Under the pieces are notes generated by a model. The model had not been told where the DNA came from, made no database searches, and worked only from the letters and a program-made list of their open reading frames with translations. Both the position numbers and the translations under genes were made by a program. This document shows positions 35,507-46,500 of a stretch of DNA of 64,000 nt, in pieces. Location of the stretch: the NCBI GenBank assembly GCA_964030475.1, contig CAXIPT010000007.1, positions 4,607,607 through 4,671,606 of the forward strand, read 5' to 3'. Origin of the DNA: Tethya wilhelma (taxonomy: Eukaryota > Porifera > Demospongiae > Tethyida > Tethyidae). How positions within the stretch are numbered: position 1 is the stretch's first letter; every line of letters begins with the position of its first letter.

Positions 35507-38500
35507 ATGTCCTTATTCAACAAAGCTACAGTCTTCCTGATGGTTTACCGGCCATTTTCAAATGATACAGCATCTCCTAAACCACCTAAAGTAGGAGAGA
35601 GATGGTGGACCACCCTGCTAGCTGTGTTGGTGTCTTCTCTACTGGCACTTCTTGTTGGCTGTTCCCTTGGTTACCCCTCTCCTGTCTTAGAGGAGTTGAC
35701 TGGACTGTCCAATAATGAACTAAAGTTTGACACACTACTATCAGATATATTTAGTGTAAGTAGTTAAAAAATTTTCAAGTTTTTAACAATTGCATGCATA
35801 TGTATGATAGTAATACTGCAGGAGGAATGCCTTAAGTTATTGTCATGACGAATATGAAACTGTTTATGTTGCAAATAATAATAAGATTAACATGCATCTT
35901 ACACTATTAATGTAGAGTATATTATCTTAAAGTTAGCACACATGCCAGTTCTATACTTTCAGCAATGCATGATGGATTAAATTTTGCAGGCTTCTGGATT
36001 GGTAGGAGGTTTGCTTGGAAGTCTTCCAGCTGGCTGGGTGGCTGATAGGTGGGGAAGGAAGACTGCTCTCATTCTAAACAGCATACCTTACATTTTTGGC
36101 TACCTCATGATCAGTGTGGCTTGTTTCATCACCAATGGAGTGGTGTTTAAGAGTGTGCTAATAGTGGGGAGAACCATCACTGGATTTGGAATGGGATGGT
36201 CGTTTCTTTCCGTTGCTGTAAGTTCCTCAAAATAATAATTGCATGCATGTATCCAGACATAGTTAATTTGTACAATATCATGCATCTTAATGATAATACA
36301 TTGTGTATTATCATTAAGATGCATGATATTGTACAAATTAACTATGTCTGGATACATGCATGCAATTATTATTTTGAGGAACTTACAGCAACGGAAAGAA
36401 ACGACCATCCCATTCCAAATCCAGTGATGGTTCTCCCCACTATTANTTAACCTCACTGTGTGAGTATGTGTTTGTAACTTTGTATTCTACTAGTATAATT
36501 TATTATTTCTGTGCTAATTTCAACCATTAATTTTGCAGGTTCCTGGTGAATTAAAGAAGATCACGGATGAAGATCCAGATGTGAGCCCACTTATCGTAAG
36601 ATATGGGAAAGCAGAAGACAAGCAACAATTCTTCATTGTTGTAGAGAGAAAGGTTTTGTTTGAACTGCAGTCATTCTCTCAGGCTCTAGTAAGCCTGATA
36701 GCACTTTACTTTGTATTTGATTTAGCCTATCCCAAACCATGTTCCAACACATTGCTTTTTGTACAAAAAATGATACTCAAAGTTAGCTCAAGTGACAAGC
36801 TTTCCAAGTGTTTACTAGGAACTATATCCGACATTAAAAATTCCATTGATACTATTAGTTAGTCATTCACTTTTGATTCTCTTTGTGAACTTATAAGACA
36901 AAAACTACATTTACCTTACTTTATCTTTATTCCTTATTTAGCTTTTTCACCATTCACATTATTTTTGTAAACTGTATAGTAACATGTACACATAACATTT
37001 TTCAATGCTGCAAATGCACAAGAAATAGTGTAACAGTAAATATTGATGGTGTTGCTACAACACAAAAGTGCATGGTTATGGTAGCACTTGACAAATTGTG
37101 CCAGTTTAACACCACTCCGAAGTGTCATTTTTGGTACAATGGTTTGACACTAAACTAAGTGTTAACGTGACACAGAATTTTTAGCAGTGTAGCTATCCAC
37201 ACATACACACCTGTAATGATGCTTACACTTACCATCAGTCTCTTTAACATGATGAAAGAGTGCAGTTCAGGCTTTTGTGTATACTCTTCATTTCACCACA
37301 ACTGCATACCTGCCATCACTGTTCCTAAGACCAAGTAAGCAAATTTCTCTCACAGGATCAGGCTTAGCGCGCTGATCTACAAGGGTTCAAAGTTCACGAT
37401 TTGTTATCAACCGTACAGCTTACTAGTACGCCTATCTAGCTGTTCTTACCTCAAATTTGAGTTTATCTAGGTTGCAGCCATCTGTTTATGCTATCTGGAA
37501 GTCATATTTGGGGGTATTGTAGCTTTTCCAATGACTCATCAACGGCGCTGAAAAAATAAATATCAGCCCAGTTAGTACAGCTCAGTTAGACTGTAAAACA
37601 TCAACTTTTCTTACCTCAAGCACTCCAAATTGAATTCTTAACAAGTTTAACTCTCTCCTTTTCAGTTTTTCCTGCCTAGAAGTCATCCTTTAAGGGTTTT
37701 GTTGAAGAACTCAGCATCTTCTCACAAGACAAAATTTACAGCTGCTCACTCTAAGTTCAAAATTGCGCTACTGAGCATGCTCAGTAATGATGTCATTTTT
37801 ATTGAATATAAAACAGCCTGTTTAAAAGTCAGTGATTTGGCACTATTAGATGGTTCTAAGTTGCATATAGCCATTTCTGAGTGTTGTTATGATGCTAAGA
37901 TGTATTAAATATGAGTCTGAAGTATTATTTTACGAAAGGTTTTGATAAACACCCATGGGTGTTGTTCAACACAGAATAGGTGTTGTACGACACTGGAGTG
38001 TTAGGTAACACCCCGAAAAAATTTTTGGTCAATATTGGGGTGTTGATGGACACCTTATTTCTAACAGTGTGATTTGTAGCCCACAGAAAGCAGTAGACTT
38101 CATTGCTAGCTATATGCTAGCTAGTCGTTTACAGGCTAGCTACTATCATTTACAATTAAACCAAACTGGGCTAGTACGATACAAGCAACTACAAATCTGT
38201 AGTTATATATATAGCTATAGGAGTCTCTTGGCAAGCTAGCGAGACTAGCTGGAGCCTTTTCTGTTCAAAAAAAGCAACAAGAAATTTGAAAATCCACCAG
38301 TGAACAAACAAAATGGCAATCGGATTTAGTCTGTGTTCATCACCAAGTCTTTCTCAATTGAAGATTGACTCCAGTGTGGTGAGTATTCTTGTATACGTAC
38401 AACTGTAGCAGTTTGGTAGCTAGCTATATAGCTAGAGTAATGCTGTACTCTAAGTAACCACAGTATACACAAACCACATGTAGTGCAATATCAGTGATAT

Positions 38501-40617
38501 ACGCCCTGACCACATGTACCGTGCAATATCACATATATACACACTGTCGGCACTTTGTCAATGATCTACGTCACAAGTGGGCTACAAAAGGCTATTGCAA
38601 TTTAGCACACAAAGTACATGACACATACATGTGACTATATTAATACACACTAAAAAATGCTCACACAACACACAAACTTGCTTACCTATAGTGCATGCAT
38701 ATCGAAGGGAGCACACAACTTAGTTTGAAAGTACTGTACTTGCGGGTGAACAGGCTGTTGTTACTAAGTAGCAAAATGGTTTGAAGCAAACAGGGACAGC
38801 TGCAATGCCTGTATGGGGTATAGCTACATCATACAATACTATGGCAGACAATCTATATTTTTTTACCTCAAATATATCTTGTGAGGATATCACTTTGAAG
38901 TTCAACCAATGGGCAAACTGCAGCTGTGTGTGGTAAAATTACCATAGCTAGCTGGTAACCCATACCTGACAAAATGAATAGTTAATTCAGTTTTCTTACC
39001 TCAAACATGGAACTTTGGGTAGCAGGCATTCTTCCTTTTCTAAAAATAAGTTCTTCTAGCCATTCTTTTGCCATTTTACGCTTCTTAAACCAGTCTTTCA
39101 GTGTCTCTCAAAATGTTTCCCAGCAGCTGCTCAGCTAAGTATTTAGTTCAAAAATGAGCTACTGAGCATGCTCAGTTATGATCTGATATTCGAATGAATG
39201 CTCATAAGTATTCATAATTTAGCATTATGGGATGGTCGTTTCTTTCCGTTGCTGTAAGTTCCTCAAAATAATAATTGCATGCATGTATCCAGACATAGTT
39301 AATTTGTACAATATCATGCATCTTAATGATAATACATTGTGTTGGATGTGTAGCTATACATAATAGCCTTAGAACTACATGACATTGTATTATGTTTAGG
39401 TGTATGTTGGAGAAATAACATCAGCTAAAACCCGTGGGATGTTTGCCTGTTGTCCTGAAATTGTACAAGCTGCTGGGATTCTCATTGTGTATGCTATTGG
39501 TTCAATCCCGGGAGTCAATTTCTATGACATTGCGGTTGTCATGATTGGCATAGTAGCACTCTTTGTATTGACAGCTGTGTGGCTACCAGAGACTCCAAGA
39601 TGGGTGCTACTCAAGACAAAGAACAGACAGAGAGCTAAGTCCATCTTGCAATGCCTTCGTGGTCCAAACTATAGTGAAATTGACTCAGAACTGGATGAAA
39701 CTCAGGAGACAATCAACAAAGTGCCAAAAATGACTTTTGCTGCAACTTTGAGAGAGTTTTCTAAACGAAGCATCTTGGTTCCTTTTGCAATAATTTCAGT
39801 CTTAATAATTTATGAGCAGTTTTGTGGTGGAGGAACCACTGTACCCAATTATGCAGACTCAATATTCCAAGCTGTTGGTATGCCTAATCCAGATTTTATC
39901 TCTCTGTGGGCAGTTGGTGGAACTCAGGTCCTGTTTACAGTGATAGCAGCCCTCATTATTGATCATTTAGGACGAAAAGTCATGCTTATTTTGAGTTCGT
40001 TAGGTATGTGTGTTAGCAGTACAATGCTCGGAGTTCACTTCTACATCACACGTCCATCGCTGTGCAGTAATAGCTCAAATGTAATCTTGTCTGAAGTTTT
40101 AGACGTAGCTTCAAGCAGTCAGGATCTTTCTTGTAACGCTCAGTATGCACCCCTAGCTATCACTAGTGTGGTGTTTTTCATGGCCTCTTTTTCCATCGGT
40201 CCTGGTCCAGTGTTGTGGGTGCTACTGACAGAGTACCTTCCTCTTCACATCAGAGGCACAGCTAGTGGGATTGTCATTCTTGCCAACTGGCTGGCGGCTG
40301 CTCTAGTGACTGGAGGCTATTTGAGTTACGCTGATCTTGTGAGGCCGTGGTTTGCTTGGTGGACATTTGCTATCATCAATTTGTTTGGATTCTTGTTTAT
40401 TATTGTGTTTGTTGTAGAGACCAAAGGAAAGAGTTTGGAAGAGGTGCAGAGAATGTTTGAAGCAAAGACTTTGCCTAACCGAGCCATCTCACTATCTGAC
40501 CTTAGTGGCAGCATCCATGGGAGTCGTCAGCAACTGACCAGTTCGAGTAATGGCCCTGTGAATGGTCAAGACTTAGTGATGAATGATTATAGTCAATTTA
40601 GTCTTAGTAAACCTTAA
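35507..40617 (+). CDS. transporter F: SLC2A/Tret1-like MFS, split by a foreign block
   Basis: Exons 35507-35755, 35990-36217 and 39400-40617 give 564 residues in one frame. The third exon is assigned to this gene because the bases just before it (39227-39342) repeat the end of exon 2 and the start of intron 2 (36191-36306). The intron therefore contains about 2.9 kb that is absent from every other copy. Motifs: DRWGRK, PETPRW, EQFCGGGTTV in helix 7, LPLHIRG, ETKGKS. The C-terminal tail of about 50 residues is Ser-rich and unlike A-E. Confidence 0.82.
36159..36445. repeat. perfect inverted repeat ending at a single N
   Basis: Arms 36159-36300 and 36304-36445 (142 bases each) around a 3-base spacer. 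The left arm is the end of transporter F exon 2 plus intron sequence. The right arm is its exact reverse complement and stops at the N at 36446. Best read as an assembly foldback. Confidence 0.9.
36539..36862 (+). CDS. terminal exon of an unidentified gene
   Basis: After acceptor ttttgcag an open exon of 107 codons runs to a stop. The hydrophobic FDLAYPKPCSNTLLFVQ segment resembles the C-terminal part of transposon-associated SAMD3-like proteins. That is recalled similarity, not a search. No upstream exon is visible; it begins 92 bases after the N at 36446. Confidence 0.4.
   Translation, partial: VPGELKKITDEDPDVSPLIVRYGKAEDKQQFFIVVERKVLFELQSFSQALVSLIALYFVFDLAYPKPCSNTLLFVQKMILKVSSSDKLSKCLLGTISDIKNSIDTIS
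37615..37686 (-). CDS. candidate 5' exon (unrecognised)
   Basis: ATG followed by 23 codons (MTSRQEKLKRREL start) and a good GTAAG donor on the minus strand. A similar ATG-to-donor block lies at 39000-39074, and both lie just downstream (minus strand) of an agcatgctcagtagc-like motif. Possibly first exons of repeated transposon-type genes. Confidence 0.25.
39000..39074 (-). CDS. candidate 5' exon (unrecognised)
   Basis: ATG, 25 codons (MAKEWLEELIFRKGRMP start) and a GTAAG donor. See the sister block at 37615-37686. Confidence 0.3.
39227..39342. repeat. direct repeat of transporter F exon 2/intron 2 junction
   Basis: 116 bases apparently identical to 36191-36306, marking where intron 2 resumes. 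Confidence 0.9.
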
Positions 40618-40680
40618 TGATTCTGGATTGGTCATGCATAAGTTTCACGGCGTGTAGTTGAGATCGTGATTTGATCAATT

Positions 40681-40690
40681 GCGCATGCGC
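40681..40690. promoter_or_regulatory. NRF-1-like palindrome upstream of the sulfotransferase
   Basis: gcgcatgcgc within a GC-rich stretch (40679-40745), about 130 bases before the start codon. Confidence 0.5.
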
Positions 40691-40820
40691 CCACGGTACG
40701 GCGCAGCATGCATGCACGTGCACGGTGCAGCCGCGCGCGGCGCTCCGTATATAACGACCATTACCAAATCACGTGGTGTGACCTGCATGCTGGTGATCAC
40801 TATGAAGTTGTGGATGTGAA

Positions 40821-42460
40821 ATGCTTGCTAGAAAGCGTAAGCATGTACTGTATCTCCTACTGGTGGCTCTATCAGCAGCTGCTCTTTGGCGTAAGTGTGA
40901 TGATACTCTGTATGTTTGTATATCTATTAGTGAATGGTCATTTTTGATTTTTATTATATAAAATGTTTTATAGACCTATATTCAAAGTTCTACCATGCAT
41001 CAATTCAGTCTACATTCACTGAGAGATCTCTACACGTTTCACGGGAAATCCAGAGTATCCAAGGTAACAGATCGATATAGCTGCAGTGTACAATTGGCAT
41101 GGTAAACAGCAGTGAACAAACAAAACATACGTACACTGCTAGTATTGTGTATTTTGCTCTTTCAGGGAATGCTGGCTCAGTATTGGAACAACCCACACCA
41201 CCAACATGTTCCTCTCTCATTTCTAACAGCCATGACGCCCTCAAGATGAGCCTCAAAGCCTGGCATGCATTCGTTCCACCTCAGTCTCACATGATTCCCA
41301 ACACCAGCTGTTGGTACACTACAAACTTTGCCTATCCATCTTCTTCACCGGCCCTAGTCTACCAGTTGACGTCGTGGATCAACCTTCAGCACATCGAAAG
41401 AAAGTACTCAGAAGAAACTGCGACACAGATCGTGAGCAGTGCTCTTAAAGATGGTCAAATTGTTGGTAAATTTGACTCAGAGCTAAAAAGTGGCAGTCAC
41501 TTGCAGTTCTTTTGTATGCCACACGTTTATCTTGCCGGTTTTCCAAAATGCGGTACAACCTATCTGTACAATCTTATCACTGCTCATTCCGCTGTGCGAA
41601 GTCCTGCCATGAAAGAAGGGCACTTTTGGAGAAGCTTTGTCTCAAACTCATCCACTGAACTCATTTACCAGAAGCTTCAAGTTTTACATTACCTATTTCA
41701 CTTCAAGCAAGCTGCCCAAGACCTATTGATGAGACTTCCTAACAAGATGAATTCCTTTACAATCGACGCCAGTGCCTCTACAATTTTCGAGAGTGCTAAA
41801 TGGTTCAATGATTACGAGAAAGACTTGTGTGTGATTCCCGCTCTCGTTTCACATCTGCTTCCAAGGTCAAAGTTCATTGTCATTATGAGGCATCCAGTGG
41901 AGCGTCTATGGTCTGACTACTGGTACTTCTGTCCGTTAAAACAAGGCAGTGAAGAAAACTCACCAACCTCCAGCTATGCCTTAACTCCGGCAGAAATATT
42001 CCACAATCACACTCTTAGTGTGATTGTAGACTTTGAGGATTGCATACACGAGGGGATGAGTGAGCTCCATTGCTTGGGCTTGACCCGAGGAAAGGCGTGT
42101 CGAGCAGGTCGCGTTGGATTGAGTCTTTACTACCTCCAGTTGGTTAGGTGGCTGAGTGTGTTTCCACGTAAACAGTTCCTGTTTTTGAAGATGGAGGATT
42201 TCAAGACAAACGTGTACTCTGTTATGAGTCAAGTGTGGGAGTTTCTTGAAGTGACACCGATGGAAGAGAAGCGGTTTAAGATGGTGGAAAGAGAGATGGA
42301 GTTCTCTTCGCAGCACAAGAACGAAAATACATTCATAAAGTCGGACGAGTTTAAGATGTGGAGCGAAACAAGAGCAAAGTTGAATTCTTTCTTTAGACCT
42401 TTTAACCGGAGACTAGCCCAGCTTCTTGACGATGACAGGTTCTTGTGGGAAGGCAGATAG
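40821..42460 (+). CDS. CHST15-like carbohydrate sulfotransferase
   Basis: Golgi type II membrane enzyme that would transfer sulfate from PAPS to a glycosaminoglycan. Exons 40821-40890, 40974-41063 and 41166-42460, all joined in phase 1; 484 residues. The start at 40821 is chosen because it gives a basic cytosolic stub (MLARKRK) and a signal-anchor helix (HVLYLLLVALSAAALW). The catalytic domain has the 5'-phosphosulfate-binding loop FPKCGTTYLY (about residue 176) and the 3'-phosphate-binding segment MRHPVERLWSDYW (about residue 289). The order and spacing, with a KEGHFW stretch after the first motif, resemble GalNAc4S-6ST (CHST15). The exact sugar acceptor cannot be read from the sequence. No neighbour suggests a pathway. 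Confidence 0.88.
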
Positions 42461-42846
42461 TAACATTCTGTCACGTACAGCCTTAATATCATGTACATTA
42501 TTGTGAGCGCATATGATTATAGCTATAGTACATGTCATAATGCATAATTACGATCACCAATATAATACATGTACATCTGCCCGGCCATCTTATATGTACT
42601 TACTTTTTATTGCAACATATTATTTTTTAAAGAAAATAGAATTTGGATAATAATGTGTGAAATACAAGTGATCAAAGTGGTTACAGCACAGGTGTACATA
42701 CACACACACAACAGGAACATAAACTAATTGATAATTATGTACATAATTTGACAGTAATTGTGAGTGTACAATCCTTGTTCTGAAATGCAACTACACAAAG
42801 AGTCCTTCGAGGTAATCCATGAACATCTTACATACAATGTTTGTAG
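42461..42846. other. convergent spacer
   Basis: AT-rich 3' flanks of the sulfotransferase and TCHP. No gene seen. Confidence 0.7.
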
Positions 42847-43466
42847 CTAGTACCAGGCAAACTTCCTCCTACCGTAGGACTACATGGAATGGAAGGAAAA
42901 TATACAACTTCACACAAATGGTACAGTAATGTAAGCTATTGTGCTAAGTTGACCCTTCTCTTGAACAGCTACATAGGCTGTGATGGAGGCCCTCACTATA
43001 ATAATATTGTGAAATATTGGGTTAGTAACCTACAGTCTGTGTGTGTTAAGCCTACTTTTCACTCTGTCACTATCACAGTGAAATTACCCACATAAGTATA
43101 AAGGTTGTTAAAATGACAAAAAAGGGGGGGTCTAGCTACATCAACAGACTTAAGGTTCAAATTCACTACTAGACTAGTGCAAGGTATGCTGTCACTCACT
43201 TGTGGGTGATAGTGTCTGTCAGTCATTATTCTCTCCTCTTCTTCTCTCACCATGGCTTCCTGCTCCTCTTCAGCAAATCTAGAGAAATGGCATTCACAGA
43301 AGAATACACAAACACAACAGAGTTTACTCTATTGAGCTTGCGAACAATCATCTTGTGGCTGCTCACTTTTGTTCATGGAGCTCCTGCTCGCGTTGTAACC
43401 ATGCCAACTCTTCTCTCCGCTTTCTCTCGCTGACCTGAACAGTCACACAACATTACTGCTTTAATA

Positions 43467-43556
<90 letters not shown>

Positions 43557-46500
43557 CTCCCTGATTGTGCAGTTCTTCAGCTCGCCTTGTTTTCTCACGC
43601 TCCTTGTGTCTTGTTTCTCTGGCTGTCAGTTGATTGGCCAGTTCCATTTCCTTCAGGAGTTCCTCACGATGTTGAATGGACTCCTCTTGTTGAACTTTAA
43701 TGTCCTCTAATTTCCTACTAATCTGCTGTTGACGCTCAGCAAGAACCTACATGTATATACATATGTATAGTATTATGCAGAATTAATGTTATAGCATTAC
43801 ACCAATGCTTCCCGTGTTGCCATTATTATAGAACTTTTTTTTTTCCCTGGGAAACAAATTTTGCTGATTTGCTGAAATACTGTTTATAATTTGTGCAGAT
43901 TTAATTTTCACAGATTGTCTCATGATTGCCATGGCGATATACCGTATAGCGGGAAATTTTCGTGGGGGAAAATTTTTGCGAATTTCGCGGTTTGGCAGCT
44001 TTCCGCGAAAATTTTCCCCCATGAAATTTGTAAGGTATGTGGTTGTCACGTAATGTTGAGACGCATTCCACGAAAATTTTCCCCGCGAATTTCTATTCAA
44101 GACGAAAACGAAATTTTCCCCCACGAAACTTTCACGCTATACAGTAGTACCATGCAAATGGCATGATTCGTTGTATTAATTTTGGAAGATCACCACCAAA
44201 TCTGTGAAATCCACAAACTTGTTTCTTTAAAAAAAAGAGGCCTACTATTGAGGATTGAGATTGTGTACAAGTTGTGATCGATCTTACTTCCGTCATGAGT
44301 CTTTCCCTCGCACGTTTCTCTCTCTCCCACTCAGCCTCTCTCCTCTGCCACATCCTGGCTGCCTCCTCTCTGGATGGGAATGAGAGCACCATAACAACTG
44401 TGACACAAATTATGTAGATATACTGTACAGCAGCTACTGTAGCCTCTGCATTAAACATTATTCCAGTGATCTCTTGAAGTAGAGCGATTAAGAGAAAAAA
44501 GAAATCTATGTATTGTACTTCTGGTTTAATTTTTCTGAGTAGGATTAGCATTTTTGTTCTACAAATCAACCATCCATTTTGTGAAATTTAGACTTGAAAA
44601 TGAATAGGTTTTTCTTAACTGTGCTTTAGGTGGCTATTGCAACAAAAATGGCAATACTGTATGTATTTATGTACATGTATCCTAGTACACTCACACAGTA
44701 TCATAAACTGGTACATGGCACTCTTATGGCATATGCAATAACGTTAACTTAACAGTAAACTTGGGCTTACTGGTAGAGGTGATCTAGCTCTGCTTCTCTC
44801 TCTTTCTCTAGTCTCAGTTGATCCATCACAACCTGAACAGCGTACAACCAATGCGTAAAAAGTTCTCTGTGCACTAGTTTAAAGAACATTCATTGTAAGC
44901 CAATAACTTTGGGATCATACGTGTATATGTATACCATCATACAATGGTGATATGGTTTCTAATGGTTGCATGATAGCTGAGTTAGTGACATACGAAAAAC
45001 AAACTCACTTGTTTCATCCATTCAGCATCTGCTCTAGCTCTCTCCCTCCGTGCAACGTTCAGAGCATCTCTCTCCGACTCCTACAGTGCACATCACAGTG
45101 AGTGAAGTCAACAGAATGACAATTCCCATAAACAGACAAACAAACAAACAAACAAACAAACAAACAAACAACAAACAAACAATATAAACTAACGGGTATA
45201 GTTAAAATTACACTATTTGATCTCTCCCACCCATGTATATAGGTGGGATATAGTGTGGGGGGTACGCTAAATCCCTCCTATATATATGGGCGGGCAGGGC
45301 AAAATCTTGGCATACCCCACGCTAAATATCCCACCCATATATATAGGAGTGATTTAGCGTAGGGGTACGCTATTTTCCTCCTATATATATGGGAGTGATT
45401 TAGCGTAGGGGTACGCTGTTTTCCTCCAATATATTTGGGAGTGATCAGTGAGTTCAGTTTATCAGCTCTGTAAGTGTACAAGCAATAAACATGTAAATAA
45501 CAAAGAAATGTGGAGGTATGATGTATAATGATACTAGGTAGTTTCAAATTAGGTTTATACATCGTATGTATTTTTTCATCCAGATTTCTGCTTTCACATA
45601 ATTACAGATTGCTGATCATAGTCACATATCGTGTCAGTCAGTCAGGAGCATCTCTTCTTTCCAATCCAACTCCTGTACTTCTCCCTTCACAACCACTCCC
45701 AAAAGTCACTAAAGCATCAAATGGCAGTTCTGACAGTACCAAACCGATGTCTACACGGTATATAACTATTATTTGTCATCAATTATGGTTGATCAATATA
45801 ACATGTGTACATATAGGAAAGGAAGAGGGAGTCAAGCCCTCCCTGTTATTAAGCACCTCATGGAGAAGAAAGAGAGGTGGTTCCAGATCAGTGACTCAAG
45901 TAACTACCACTTTCCTGGAGTTTTCAGTTCTGCTTTTCCTCAAAGGATGGGCTACTGTGAAGACATCTCCACCCTTCCCAACTATGAGCCCACAGACATT
46001 CACTTTCTCTTCACCCTCCCAATGTAGAAATGAGCAATAATGCACTTACACTAAATCCCAGTACTTTATATTAAAATATAGGAGGAAAATAGTGTACCCC
46101 TACGCTATATCACTCCCATATATATATAGGAGGAAAATAGCGTACCCCCCACACTATATCCCACCTATATATATGGGTGGGAGAGATCAAATAGTGTAAT
46201 TTGTACAAACCCTAAACTAACTAACTAACCTTGGTAGCCAGTTCCTCCAGAATCTTCAAGTCTAGTTCCTATATGCCAAAAAAAAAAGATACAAGATGTC
46301 TACATCGTGTACCATAATTTTGAGCATTATAGACCAGAATTCGAAAGACCTGGGTTCAAATCCCAGCTAGATCTCAAGATTTTTTCCAATGATTTCTTCA
46401 TGTACATGCAATTTGGGGGGCCTGACTAGTGACACTAGACACACATCCACTCTATAAGATGTCTCGCTCTCTTACCAGTGACTCTTGAATCTGTTGACAC

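Larger units (their letters stand above)
36307..39226. other. foreign block inside transporter F intron 2
   Basis: Sequence with no counterpart in the other transporter introns, bounded by the foldback at 36.3 kb and the 116-base direct repeat at 39227. It holds an exon at 36539-36862 (+), two candidate minus-strand first exons, and repeated acaccc/gtgttg-rich stretches at 37100-37190 and 37930-38070 that both end in a (t/c)ta(g/a)cagtgt motif. It is either a mis-scaffolded contig or a transposon insertion. Confidence 0.6.

Noticed and set aside
36159..36445. Functional cruciform or hairpin RNA gene
   Set aside because: Arms are exact copies of exon and intron sequence and end at an N, which points to an assembly foldback.
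43891..44166. Plus-strand coding frame
   Set aside because: Lies entirely within an inverted-repeat MITE.
46321..46375. tRNA gene
   Set aside because: Only a T-arm-like sequence; no acceptor, D-arm or anticodon stem in place.
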